The notes under the pieces: generated by a model
What the model was told of the DNA's origin: nothing
Database searches by the model: none
The model's input: only the letters and a program-made list of their open reading frames with translations
Source: Streptomyces sp. HM190
GTDB lineage: Bacteria; Actinomycetota; Actinomycetes; Streptomycetales; Streptomycetaceae
Direction: 5' to 3'
Length of the DNA stretch: 64,000 nucleotides
Assembly (NCBI RefSeq): GCF_009857135.1
Contig: NZ_CP047318.1
Location: 2,604,001 to 2,668,000, forward strand
Part shown: piece after piece, positions 41,479 through 49,294 of the stretch
How positions within the stretch are numbered: position 1 is the first letter of the stretch
How the letters are laid out: every line of letters starts with the position of its first letter
Translations under genes and position numbers: made by a program

Positions 41479-42293
41479 CCACGCTCGCGGCCCGGCTGGC
41501 CCCGCTGCTGCCCGACCGGGCGGTCGCGGCGACCGCCCGGTTCGTCTACCCCCGGTTCGAGCCCGAGCTGAACCGGCTCGACGAGCTGTGCCCGCCCGGC
41601 TGCGGCACGGCCGTCGACGTCGGCGGCTGGTACGGCCCGTGGACGCACCGGCTCGCCCGGCGTGCCGCGCGGGTGGTGACCGTCGAGCCGGTGCCCCGGC
41701 TGGCCCGGCTGCTCGTCGCGGGCGCCCCCGGCAACGTCCGGGTCGTGCGGGCCGCCGCCTCCGACCGGCCGGGCACCGCCCGGCTGTGGCTGCCGCCCGG
41801 CGACGACGGCGGGCGGGGCGTGTCGTCGCTGGTCCGCCGGGACATCCACGCCCGCGCCCTCGACGTCCCGTGCGTCACCCTCGACGGGCTCGGCCTGAGC
41901 GAGGTCGGCTTCGTGAAGATCGACGTGGACGGCCACGAACTCGCCGTGCTGCGCGGCGCGTCCAGGACCCTGGCCCGCGACCGCCCGGCCCTGTTCATCG
42001 AGTTGGAGTCCCGCATCCGGCCGATCGCCCCGGTCGTCGACCTCCTCAGCGGCCTCGGCTACACCGGCTGGGTGCTGCCCGCCGGGACCTGGCACCGGCT
42101 GGACCCGGACGTGCTGGAGGCCCACCAGGCGCGCACGTCGTACGTGGCGTCGCACGGGCTGCTGCGCCGGGTCCTTCCGTTCGGGGGGCCGCGGTACGTG
42201 AACTCGGTGCTGTTCCTGCCGGACGGGCGCCCGCCGGGCGGGGCGATGGTGGGGGAGCATGGCTCCCATGCCCTCAGCGAAGCGCCCCGGTAG
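41475..42293 (+). CDS. FkbM family methyltransferase
   Basis: A 272-residue SAM-dependent methyltransferase of the FkbM type. AVDVGGWYGPWTHRLARRAARVVTVEPVPR forms motifs I and II near residue 50, VGFVKIDVDGHELAVLRGA is the FkbM hallmark near 155, and ALFIELESRI follows. FkbM enzymes O-methylate sugars and polyketides. The ATG at 41475 has an AGGAGG site at 41461-41466, the strongest ribosome site in the operon. It is the last clearly coupled gene of the glycan cluster and overlaps the next frame by 35 bases. Confidence 0.88.
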   Translation: MTTLAARLAPLLPDRAVAATARFVYPRFEPELNRLDELCPPGCGTAVDVGGWYGPWTHRLARRAARVVTVEPVPRLARLLVAGAPGNVRVVRAAASDRPGTARLWLPPGDDGGRGVSSLVRRDIHARALDVPCVTLDGLGLSEVGFVKIDVDGHELAVLRGASRTLARDRPALFIELESRIRPIAPVVDLLSGLGYTGWVLPAGTWHRLDPDVLEAHQARTSYVASHGLLRRVLPFGGPRYVNSVLFLPDGRPPGGAMVGEHGSHALSEAPR

Positions 42294-42864
42294 CCCCTCG
42301 GGCCCGCTCACCCCGCTCGACTTCCAGCTCGTCCTGCTGCGGCGCATGGCCGACCACAACCCGGGGCTGGTGGAGGAGGCCCGGCGGGAGCTGGGGGTGT
42401 CGATCGCCGGGATGCGTGAGGCGAACAAGCGGTGGCAGGCGATGGTCCGCTCGCCGCGGGCGCGGGGCGCCGCCGCCCGGTACCGGTCCGTGCTGGGCGC
42501 CCCGGAGTCCGTGGCGCCGCGCCGCATCGGCGACCTGGACTGCGAGGCCCGGCTGTGGCCGGTGCCGCTGTGGCCGGACCTCCGGTTCGAGGTGCTGGTC
42601 GGGCCGGACGGGTCGGTCTGGAACGAGTGGCTCGTCCGGGCGCCGGGCGCGTCCGGCGCCGAACCGGCCACGCTGGAGGACCTGACCCCGTGGTCGTGCA
42701 CGGTCGACGAGGTGGCCCGCGCGTTCGCCCCGGCCCGGCCGCTGGAAGGGACGGCGCCGACCCGCTGGGGGCTGGCGTTCGTCGCCCCGGACGCGCGGGG
42801 CCGGCGACGGGAGGCCGTCGCCGAGTTCACCTGGGGGCTGCTGCAGCGGGTGAGTACGGAGTAG
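42259..42864 (+). CDS. Conserved hypothetical protein
   Basis: A 201-residue soluble protein that I do not recognise. It starts with a helical region (PLDFQLVLLRRMADHNPGLVEEARRELG) that could be a DNA- or protein-binding segment. A beta-rich part with many Trp residues follows (RLWPVPLWPDLRFEVLVGPDGSVWNEWLVRAPG). It overlaps the FkbM gene by 35 bases with GGGGGAG before its ATG, so it may be the final member of the glycan operon. An alternative start at 42268 is possible. No catalytic motif is seen. Confidence 0.6.
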   Translation: MAPMPSAKRPGSPSGPLTPLDFQLVLLRRMADHNPGLVEEARRELGVSIAGMREANKRWQAMVRSPRARGAAARYRSVLGAPESVAPRRIGDLDCEARLWPVPLWPDLRFEVLVGPDGSVWNEWLVRAPGASGAEPATLEDLTPWSCTVDEVARAFAPARPLEGTAPTRWGLAFVAPDARGRRREAVAEFTWGLLQRVSTE

Positions 42865-43074
42865 GGCCACCGCGCGGCTGGTGCGGAGCCGGGGACCTGC
42901 CTGGGACCTGGGACGCGGTCACCGGCGGCGGACGGGACTGTTCACCCCTGTCCCTGATTCGTTCGCCGCCGGACCCGAGTCGACCAGTCGTGATCATCCT
43001 CTCGACGGCGGTCCGTGAGGGCTTAGTCTCCGCGCAGAGTCCCGTACCGCCTGGAACCGCCTGGAGGCGCCCCC

Positions 43075-43986
43075 ATGTCGTCCGAACGTTCCGCGGAGCG
43101 TCGCATCGTGTCCGTCGACGGGCTGCGGCTGGGGGATCACGCGTGCATGGGGACGGCGGACGTGACCGGGGATGCGCCGTGGGCGGTGTTCACGGCGTAC
43201 ACGCGGACCAGTCTGGCGCGCCGGGAGAAGGTGCTGCTGGTGATGGACCCGGACGACCTGACGGACGACGAGGTGGTCACGCTGCTGGACGGGGGCAGCG
43301 GGCGGGCGGCGGCGGCGCGGGACAGCGGGCAGCTGGTGCTGCGGCGGAACACGGAGATGTACGTCCCCGACGGCCGCTTCGAGAAGCAGCGCACGATCGA
43401 CGCGTACCGCTCCGAGGTCGACCGTTCCTACGCGGAGGGCTGGTCGGGGCTGCGGGTGACCGCCGACATGAGCTGGGCGGCCCGCGTCGGTCTCGACCAG
43501 GAGCGGCTGCTGGACTACGAGGCGTCGGTCGCGCCGCTGTTCGCGGACCCGCTGTTCACGGCGATCTGCTGGTACGACCGGCGGCGGTTCGGCGACGAGC
43601 TGACGGCCCGGATCGCGAGGGCGCACCCGGTGCGGGTCGTGCGGCTGCCGGACTCTCCGGCGGTCACCGGCATCCCGGAGGGCGGCCGGATCGCCGGTAC
43701 CGCGGAGCCGGGCACGCGCCCGGACTTCGTGGAGGCGCTGCGGGAGGCGCTGGACCACCGGAACGACTCGGGGCCCGGCCACGTCGTCCTCGATCTGCGG
43801 GACCTGTGCTTCATGGAGGCGCACTGCGCGTGGCAGCTGATCACTCTCGCCTCGTCCCTGCCGCCCGGCAGCGCGGTCACCGTGCGCTGCGGGGAACTGC
43901 TCGCGCTGGTGCTGGAGCAACTGGGCGCCGCGCGGGTGCCGCAGCTGGTGGTGAGGGTGGAGGGCGAGGCGGCGGCCGCCGGGTGA
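43075..43986 (+). CDS. MEDS-domain sensor with C-terminal STAS domain
   Basis: A 303-residue protein. Residues about 18-190 match the MEDS (DcmR-like sensory) domain: LGDHACMGT near the start, a loop with VLLVMDPDDL, TEMYVPDGRFEKQRTIDAYRSEVDRSYAEGWSGLRVTADMSWA, and YEASVAPLFADPLFTAICWYDRRRF. Residues about 215-300 form a STAS domain (HVVLDLRDLCFMEAHCAWQLITLA). STAS proteins pair with RsbW-like kinases to control sigma factors; one such kinase gene lies at 19103 but is distant. Similar MEDS-STAS proteins are common in Streptomyces. The signal sensed is unknown. Confidence 0.82.
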   Translation: MSSERSAERRIVSVDGLRLGDHACMGTADVTGDAPWAVFTAYTRTSLARREKVLLVMDPDDLTDDEVVTLLDGGSGRAAAARDSGQLVLRRNTEMYVPDGRFEKQRTIDAYRSEVDRSYAEGWSGLRVTADMSWAARVGLDQERLLDYEASVAPLFADPLFTAICWYDRRRFGDELTARIARAHPVRVVRLPDSPAVTGIPEGGRIAGTAEPGTRPDFVEALREALDHRNDSGPGHVVLDLRDLCFMEAHCAWQLITLASSLPPGSAVTVRCGELLALVLEQLGAARVPQLVVRVEGEAAAAG

Positions 43987-44002
43987 GACGGCGGCCGGCC
44001 GT

Positions 44003-44049
44003 CGACGGGTGTCCGACGCCGGCCGACTGCCGACGGGTGTCCGACGCCG
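44003..44049. repeat. 19-bp direct repeat between converging genes
   Basis: CGACGGGTGTCCGACGCCG occurs at 44003-44021 and 44031-44049, 28 bp apart. It lies between the MEDS-STAS gene and the end of the LuxR-type gene. It may fold into weak hairpins; no function is evident. Confidence 0.75.
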
Positions 44050-44052
44050 ACC

Positions 44053-46620
44053 CTAGGACCAGGACCGCGCGCTGAACCAGGCCGCCACCTGGCTGCGGTT
44101 GCGGAAGCCCAGCTTCACCAGGATCCGTTCGACGTGGCCCTCGGCGGTGCGGCGGGCGATGACGAGATGGTCGGCGATCTGCTTGTTGGTGCGGCCCTGG
44201 GCGACGAGGGCGGCGACCTGGAGTTCCCGTCGGGTGAGCGGCACGGGCGCGGCGGGGGGCCTGGGGGCCGCGGCGGTGTCGGGGGCGCGGCTGCCGGCCG
44301 GGGTCCGGGCGTCGCGTGCGCCGGGGGCGGGCCCGGCCACGGCGCGGCCGGCGCCGCGTATGGCGGAGGAGGGCCCTCTCCCCGGCACCGGGACGGGGGC
44401 GGTGCCCGCGGTCGCCGTCGGTGTCGGCGCCGCCGCCTCCTCAAGGGCGTACGCCATCGTCTCCTCGGGTGACAGGGCGGCGCCGCGCCGACGGGACCGT
44501 TCGTAGGCGTGGTCGCCGAGGACCTCACGGGCGTGGTGCTCGGCGGCGCTCGGGCCGTCCGGTCGCTGGGCGGCCGTGGGGTCGCCGCCGATGGCGTGCC
44601 AGAGGCGGTCGACGGCGCCGTGCAGGACGGCGGCCCGCTCGGCCCGCCCCGCCAGGGCCTCGGCGGCGGCGAGCAGGTCGAGGGTCTGGGCGAGCCCCTG
44701 GTGCCGGCGCTCGGTGTACGGCAGCCGCAGGCAGGCGCGCGCGTGCCCGGCGGCCCGCTCGTACTCCCCGGACGACCAGTGGGCGAGGGCGAGGACGCGC
44801 AACGCCCAGGAGCGGACCCACTGTTCGCCGTGGGCCTCGCACACGGCGACGGCCTCGGCGCACAGCGGGATCGCCTCGGCGGCGCGGCCCCGGCTGACGA
44901 GGGTGCAGGCCAGCTCGATCCGGGTGAGGACGACGAAGGAGGCGTGGGACGTCCGGGCCCGGCCGGGGCCGAGGGTGACGGGCGGCGGCGCGGGCACCGG
45001 GAGTTCCGTGTCGTCGGCGGGCGCGGGCCGGCCGGGGTCGGGACCGGCCAGGACGGCGGCGGAGCGGCTGTGCACCAGGGAGGTGAGGGCGCCCGCCCAC
45101 AGCGCGCGGGTCAGGGCGCCGTCCGGTCGGGCCCCGGCCAGCAGGGCGCCGTCCATCCAGTGCCGGCCCTCGCCCCAGACCCCGTACGCGACCCAGTGGA
45201 ACCACAGGGTGGAGGCGAGCCGCAGCCCGTGCTGCGCCTCGCCGGGGGTGGTGAGGCAGAAGTCCAGCGCGGCCCGGAAGTCGTCCTGGTCGAGGCGCAG
45301 CCGTTCGGTGATGTCGACCTGGTCGGGGCCGAACCAGGCCCGCTCGTACGCGGCGCCCAGCCGGGCGAAGTGGTCACGGTGGCGCCGCCGGGTGGCGACC
45401 GTCTCCCCCAGGTCGTTCAGTTTCTCCAGGCCGTAGTCGCGCAGGGAGACCAGCAGCCGGTAGCGCACCCGCCCGTCGTGCTCCTCCCGGACGAGCACGG
45501 ACTTGTCGACGAGCCCGGCGACCGCGTCGAGCACGTCGAGCGAGTCGGTCCTGGCGGCGCCACCGGTGCCGGCCGGAGCAGGCGTTCCAGCCGTACCGAC
45601 CGCACCGGCGGTGGCGGTTCCGGAGATCCCGGCGGTTCCGGTGGTTCCGGCGGTCCCCCCGTCGCCGGCCTCCGCTTCACCGGTCCCGTCCCCGCCGGGT
45701 GCGTCGCCGCCGCAGACGGCCTCGGCGGCGGCCAGATCGAAGCCGCCGACGAACACCGACAGCCGGGCCCACACCGTCTGTTCCTCGGGGGTGCACAGCT
45801 CATGGCTCCAGTCGACGGCGGAGCGCAGCGTGCGGTGGCGGGGCGCGGAGGTGGGGCTGCCACAGGTGAGCAACTGGTAGCGGTCGTCCAGCCGTTCGAC
45901 GAGCTGGTCCACACCGAGGGCGCGGACCCGGACGGCCGCGAGTTCGATGGCGAGCGGCAGCCCGTCGAGGCGCCGGCACAGCCGGGCCACGGCCCGCTGG
46001 TTGGCCGCGCCGACGGTGAAGCCGGGGACCACGGCCGCCGCCCGGTCCGCGAACAGTTTCACCGCCGGGAACGTCTCGACGGCCTCCGGGCCGACGTCCT
46101 CCGCGGGCGGCGCGGGCAGCGGCGGCACCTCGAACAGCCGCTCCCCGGCGACCCCGAGCCGGTGCCTGCTGGTGGCGAGGATCCGCACGCCCTCGGTGGC
46201 CGCCAGCACCGTCCCGGCGAGCGTGGCGCAACTGCGCGGCAGATGCTCGCAGTTGTCGAGCACGATCAGTGCCCGACGGTCGCGCAGGTACTCGACGAGG
46301 ACGTCCAGCGGCGGCCGTACGGTCTCGTTGCGCACCCCGAGCGCGTCGTTCACGGCGTGCGGGACGAACGCCTCGTCCCGCAGCGCGGCCAGCGGCACGA
46401 GCCACACCCCGTCCGGGAAGGCCCGCGCGACCTGTTCCGCGACATGTCCGGCGAGCCGGGTCTTGCCCACCCCGCCGGGCCCCGTCAGCGTCAGCAGTCT
46501 CCCCGCCGACAGCAACCGCCTGACTTCCGCCGCCTCGTCCCGCCGCCCCACGAAGCTCGTCAGCTCCGCCGGGAAGCCGGAGATGCGCCGCGACTCCGAT
46601 CCGCCCACGACCCCGGTCAC
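44053..46620 (-). CDS. Large LuxR-type regulator with AAA/NB-ARC ATPase and TPR region
   Basis: An 855-residue regulator. An NB-ARC-like ATPase comes first (Walker A GPGGVGKT at about 47-54, Walker B ALIVLDNCEHL, sensor ILATSRHRLGV). A helical TPR-like middle follows, and a LuxR/GerE helix-turn-helix lies at about 800-850 (LTRRELQVAALVAQGRTNKQIADHLVIARRTAEGHVERILVKLGFRNRSQVAAW). A Gly/Ala/Thr-rich insert of roughly 55 residues separates ATPase and TPR parts, and another linker precedes the helix-turn-helix. The start is uncertain: GTG at 46620 begins just before the conserved region, whereas a frame from 46767 adds 49 basic residues. CCTGTACAGG at 46637-46646 is a palindrome in its upstream region. 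Confidence 0.78.
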   Translation of the reverse strand: MTGVVGGSESRRISGFPAELTSFVGRRDEAAEVRRLLSAGRLLTLTGPGGVGKTRLAGHVAEQVARAFPDGVWLVPLAALRDEAFVPHAVNDALGVRNETVRPPLDVLVEYLRDRRALIVLDNCEHLPRSCATLAGTVLAATEGVRILATSRHRLGVAGERLFEVPPLPAPPAEDVGPEAVETFPAVKLFADRAAAVVPGFTVGAANQRAVARLCRRLDGLPLAIELAAVRVRALGVDQLVERLDDRYQLLTCGSPTSAPRHRTLRSAVDWSHELCTPEEQTVWARLSVFVGGFDLAAAEAVCGGDAPGGDGTGEAEAGDGGTAGTTGTAGISGTATAGAVGTAGTPAPAGTGGAARTDSLDVLDAVAGLVDKSVLVREEHDGRVRYRLLVSLRDYGLEKLNDLGETVATRRRHRDHFARLGAAYERAWFGPDQVDITERLRLDQDDFRAALDFCLTTPGEAQHGLRLASTLWFHWVAYGVWGEGRHWMDGALLAGARPDGALTRALWAGALTSLVHSRSAAVLAGPDPGRPAPADDTELPVPAPPPVTLGPGRARTSHASFVVLTRIELACTLVSRGRAAEAIPLCAEAVAVCEAHGEQWVRSWALRVLALAHWSSGEYERAAGHARACLRLPYTERRHQGLAQTLDLLAAAEALAGRAERAAVLHGAVDRLWHAIGGDPTAAQRPDGPSAAEHHAREVLGDHAYERSRRRGAALSPEETMAYALEEAAAPTPTATAGTAPVPVPGRGPSSAIRGAGRAVAGPAPGARDARTPAGSRAPDTAAAPRPPAAPVPLTRRELQVAALVAQGRTNKQIADHLVIARRTAEGHVERILVKLGFRNRSQVAAWFSARSWS

Positions 46621-46804
46621 GCCCCCACTTGTGGTTCCTGTACAGGCTGTTGTAACCGTGCGGAGCAGCCACCGGGCACGGGCGGGCCGCCGTGGAACCG
46701 GATTTGCCGCCGGTTCGAGTGAGCGACCGAACCGCCCCGGGCGGGCCGCGGGCGGGGCTCCGGGCAAGGGGACGGGGCTCCGGGCAGGGCCGCGGGCCGT
46801 GGCG

Positions 46805-47698
46805 TCAGTCCGTGGCGGCGGCCAGCACCGCCTCGACGACCCGCCCCACCGACTCCGTGTGCAGCCACAGGAACAGGTTCGGCTCGACGAGCTCCAGCTC
46901 CATCACGCACGGCCGCCCGTCCTGCCCGGTGACGAGGTCCACCCGCGCGTACAGCAGCTCCGGTCGGCCCGGTACCGCCGCCAACGCCCGCCCGGCCAGG
47001 GAGAGTTCCGCCTCGGTCGGCGTCCAGCGCACCAGATCCGGGTGGGCCACCTTGTCCGCGTCGTACGCCGTGCCCGGCGACAGCACCGCGCCCTTGCGGC
47101 TGGCGTGCAGCAGCCGGCCGCCGAAGAACTGCAGCGCCCGCTCCCCCTCGGTGTCGATGCTGGCCACGAACGGCTGCACCATCGCGGTGAGCCCTTCGGC
47201 GTGCATCCGCTCGACATGCCGTGCGGCGATCTCCCGCTGCTCCGCCCCGGCCCCGTACCGGGCGGCGAACCGGGCCCCGGCCCCGGACGTCGGCTTCACG
47301 ACGTACTCGTGCGCCTCCGGCAGCTCCACGGGGTCGCCCGGCGCGAGGTACGCCGTCGGGACGACGGGCACCCCGGCCCGCGCGAGGTCGCCGAGGTACC
47401 GCTTGTCGGTGTTCCAGCGGACGACGTCGGCCGGGTTGGCGAGCCGGGTGGCCCGGCCGCACCGCTCCACCCACGCCGTGAACTCGGCCGCCCGCCAGCT
47501 GTAGTCCCAGGTGGACCGGATGACGACGAGGTCGTGGGCCGCCCAGTCCACGTCCGGGTCGTCCCAGTGCACGGCCTCCGCCTCGGCACCGGCCACCCGC
47601 AGCGCGCCCACCAGGACCGGCAGGTCCCGGTCGGCACTGGCCCGCGCGCCGGGGTCGTAGGTGGCGAGGGCGATCCGGGGGGCGGTGGTGCGGGCCAC
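46805..47698 (-). CDS. ATP-grasp domain protein (RimK-like)
   Basis: A 297-residue ATP-grasp enzyme. The N-terminal domain begins PRIALATYDPGARA and contains VVIRSTWDYSWRAAEF. The ATP-grasp core has KRYLGDLARAGVPVVPT, EYVVKPTSGAGARF, MVQPFVASIDTEGERALQFFGGRLLHA and VMELELVEPNLFL, with the metal-binding Glu residues present. Such enzymes ligate a carboxylate to an amine or thiol, often in peptide tailoring or glutamylation. The GTG at 47698 has GGAG five bases upstream; an ATG at 47731 lies inside the palindrome at 47729-47752 and has no ribosome site. The substrate is unknown. Confidence 0.75.
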   Translation of the reverse strand: MARTTAPRIALATYDPGARASADRDLPVLVGALRVAGAEAEAVHWDDPDVDWAAHDLVVIRSTWDYSWRAAEFTAWVERCGRATRLANPADVVRWNTDKRYLGDLARAGVPVVPTAYLAPGDPVELPEAHEYVVKPTSGAGARFAARYGAGAEQREIAARHVERMHAEGLTAMVQPFVASIDTEGERALQFFGGRLLHASRKGAVLSPGTAYDADKVAHPDLVRWTPTEAELSLAGRALAAVPGRPELLYARVDLVTGQDGRPCVMELELVEPNLFLWLHTESVGRVVEAVLAAATD

Positions 47699-47728
47699 GG
47701 GGACTCCGTTCTCGTGCAGGGGCTCGTA

Positions 47729-47752
47729 CATCCGTCCAGGTTTGGACGGATG
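47729..47752. promoter_or_regulatory. Perfect 24-bp palindrome upstream of the ATP-grasp gene
   Basis: Arms CATCCGTCCA (47729-47738) and TGGACGGATG (47743-47752) match at all ten positions around GGTT. It lies 31-54 bp before the GTG at 47698, the usual place for a repressor operator, or would fold as a stable leader hairpin. Confidence 0.65.
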
Positions 47753-47790
47753 CCCGGGCGTCCGTTCTGCGGCGCAGGCTAACAACCGGG

Positions 47791-47834
47791 CGTGCCGTGA
47801 CGGGCGCCGGTCGGCCGCCGCCCGTCACGGCACG
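47791..47834. terminator. Perfect 15-bp hairpin overlapping the DUF3152 stop
   Basis: CGTGCCGTGACGGGC (47791-47805) pairs perfectly with GCCCGTCACGGCACG (47820-47834) around a 14-nt loop. The right arm includes the leftward TGA at 47825-47827, so the stem ends the DUF3152 gene. Confidence 0.75.
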
Positions 47835-49099
47835 GCGGGCCCGGTGATGAGCCGTCCCTTCGCGTCGTGGGGCCAGACGTTCGGTACGCAGCCGTTCATG
47901 CCCTTGATCTGCTGCATCATCGCGGGGGCGGGCCTGCCCCGGCCGGGGCAGCCGACGTGCCCCTCACCGAGGAAGTGGCCGACCTCGTGGTTGATGATGA
48001 GGGCGCGGTAGGCCGTGACGTCGTCGGCGTAGACGGGGGTGGCCAGCTCCCAGCGCTTGAGGTTGACCATGACGTTGTCGTCGACGTTGCAGTTGACCTC
48101 GCCGCGGGTCCGCAGACCGTACGCGCCGCAGATGTCGTCGACGGTGCCCGGTGTGGCGACCTTCACGACGAAGTCGGTGGCGCCGCCCGAGACCCGCTGG
48201 AACGCCGAGTCGCCGTCCGCCGTCCATCCGCGCGGGTCGGCCAGGATGCGCTCCACCTCCTCGGCGACGTCGGCGGCGGACAGGGACAGCCCCTTCTCGA
48301 CCTCGACGCGGTAGCGCAGGAGCTTGCCCTCGCCCACCTTGGGGCCGCCACCGGGAGCCCTGGTGAAGGTGCCCGGCCCGGACGCGGGGATGGCGCGCCC
48401 GGACGGCGACGGCGAGGCCGGACCTCCGGCGGAACCGGCGGAGGAACCACCGGTCGAGCCGCCGGATCCGCCGGCGCCCCGGGAGCCCTGGGAACCCTTG
48501 GAGCCATCGCTGGTCGCGTCGCCGGCCGCCCCGCCGGTGGAGCCGCCGGTCGAACCGCCGGTCGAGCGGCCCGGTGACGTACTGGGCGAGACGACGGGCC
48601 CGCGCTCGCCGTCGGCCCCGGCACCCGCGCCCGGCGTGCGCCGGGACCGCTCCGGGTCGGCCTCGGCGGAGACGGCGGACCGGGCCCCGGCGGACCCGTC
48701 CCGGTCGACGGGCGCCCAGCTCACGGCCGCGAACGCGGCGGCACCGAGGACGGTGACCGCCCCCAGCCCGCCCCACAGCCGCCCGCGCCCCGGACGCCCC
48801 GCACCGGGCCGACCCCTGCCCCGACGCCCATGGCGGGCCCGACGGCCCCGGCCCACACGGTCGGTGACCTCACCGCCCCCGCCAACGCCGCCGACGCCCT
48901 CCCGGCCGTCGCCCCCGCCTCCGGCACCGTCGCGACCCGTAACGACGCCGTCCCCGCTGTCACCGGGTCGGCCGTCCCGGCCGGGACGGGCGGGGGCCTT
49001 GCGGCGACGCCCACCGCCTTGGGCCCGGCGGCCGGTGGGCTCCGCGGAACCGCTCCGGCGGCGACGGTCAGGGGGAGGCGTTGCTCTGCGCTCGGTCAT
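47825..49099 (-). CDS. DUF3152 protein with zinc-protease-like motif
   Basis: A 424-residue protein. Residues 1-105 are Arg/Gly-rich and cytoplasmic. One membrane helix lies at about 108-126 (LWGGLGAVTVLGAAAFAAVSW). Then comes a Ser/Gly/Thr-rich linker with GGST repeats (to about 245) and the DUF3152 domain (about 250-424). That domain contains INHEVGHFLGEGH, an HExGH-x-x-GxGH metallopeptidase-like motif, and paired cysteines (DDICGAYG, EVNCNVDD, GCPG, GCVP). The protein is probably anchored outside the cell. Peptidase activity is inferred from the motif only. It diverges from the MerR-PP2C gene across a region with GTGATC repeats. Confidence 0.82.
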   Translation of the reverse strand: MTERRATPPPDRRRRSGSAEPTGRRAQGGGRRRKAPARPGRDGRPGDSGDGVVTGRDGAGGGGDGREGVGGVGGGGEVTDRVGRGRRARHGRRGRGRPGAGRPGRGRLWGGLGAVTVLGAAAFAAVSWAPVDRDGSAGARSAVSAEADPERSRRTPGAGAGADGERGPVVSPSTSPGRSTGGSTGGSTGGAAGDATSDGSKGSQGSRGAGGSGGSTGGSSAGSAGGPASPSPSGRAIPASGPGTFTRAPGGGPKVGEGKLLRYRVEVEKGLSLSAADVAEEVERILADPRGWTADGDSAFQRVSGGATDFVVKVATPGTVDDICGAYGLRTRGEVNCNVDDNVMVNLKRWELATPVYADDVTAYRALIINHEVGHFLGEGHVGCPGRGRPAPAMMQQIKGMNGCVPNVWPHDAKGRLITGPAVP

Positions 49100-49112
49100 G
49101 TTCCTTCAGAGT

Positions 49113-49150
49113 GTGATCAGGTTGTGATCGGATGAGACCCATTCGATCAC
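49113..49150. promoter_or_regulatory. Cluster of GTGATC sites between the DUF3152 and MerR-PP2C genes
   Basis: GTGATCA at 49113-49119 and GTGATCG at 49124-49130 lie in direct orientation 11 bp apart, and CGATCAC at 49144-49150 is the inverted copy. The site is central in the 195-bp divergent region and resembles a multi-site operator. The MerR-type protein is an obvious candidate binder. Confidence 0.5.
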
Positions 49151-49294
49151 GGAACGATAACGGATGATCCGCGTGATGCCGAACCGGCGGTCGAACCCGC
49201 GCGCTTGACCTTCCCCCTCGGTGAAGCCCCAGCATCGAGAGCGGCACGAGGAACAGCCGGGACACGTCGAACCGGCCCGCATCAAGGGGGAGTT

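Noticed and set aside
44509..46722. A 737-codon frame antisense to the LuxR-type regulator
   Set aside because: The sequence is low-complexity Gly/Arg/Val and has no motif, while the minus strand has Walker A, Walker B and a LuxR helix-turn-helix.
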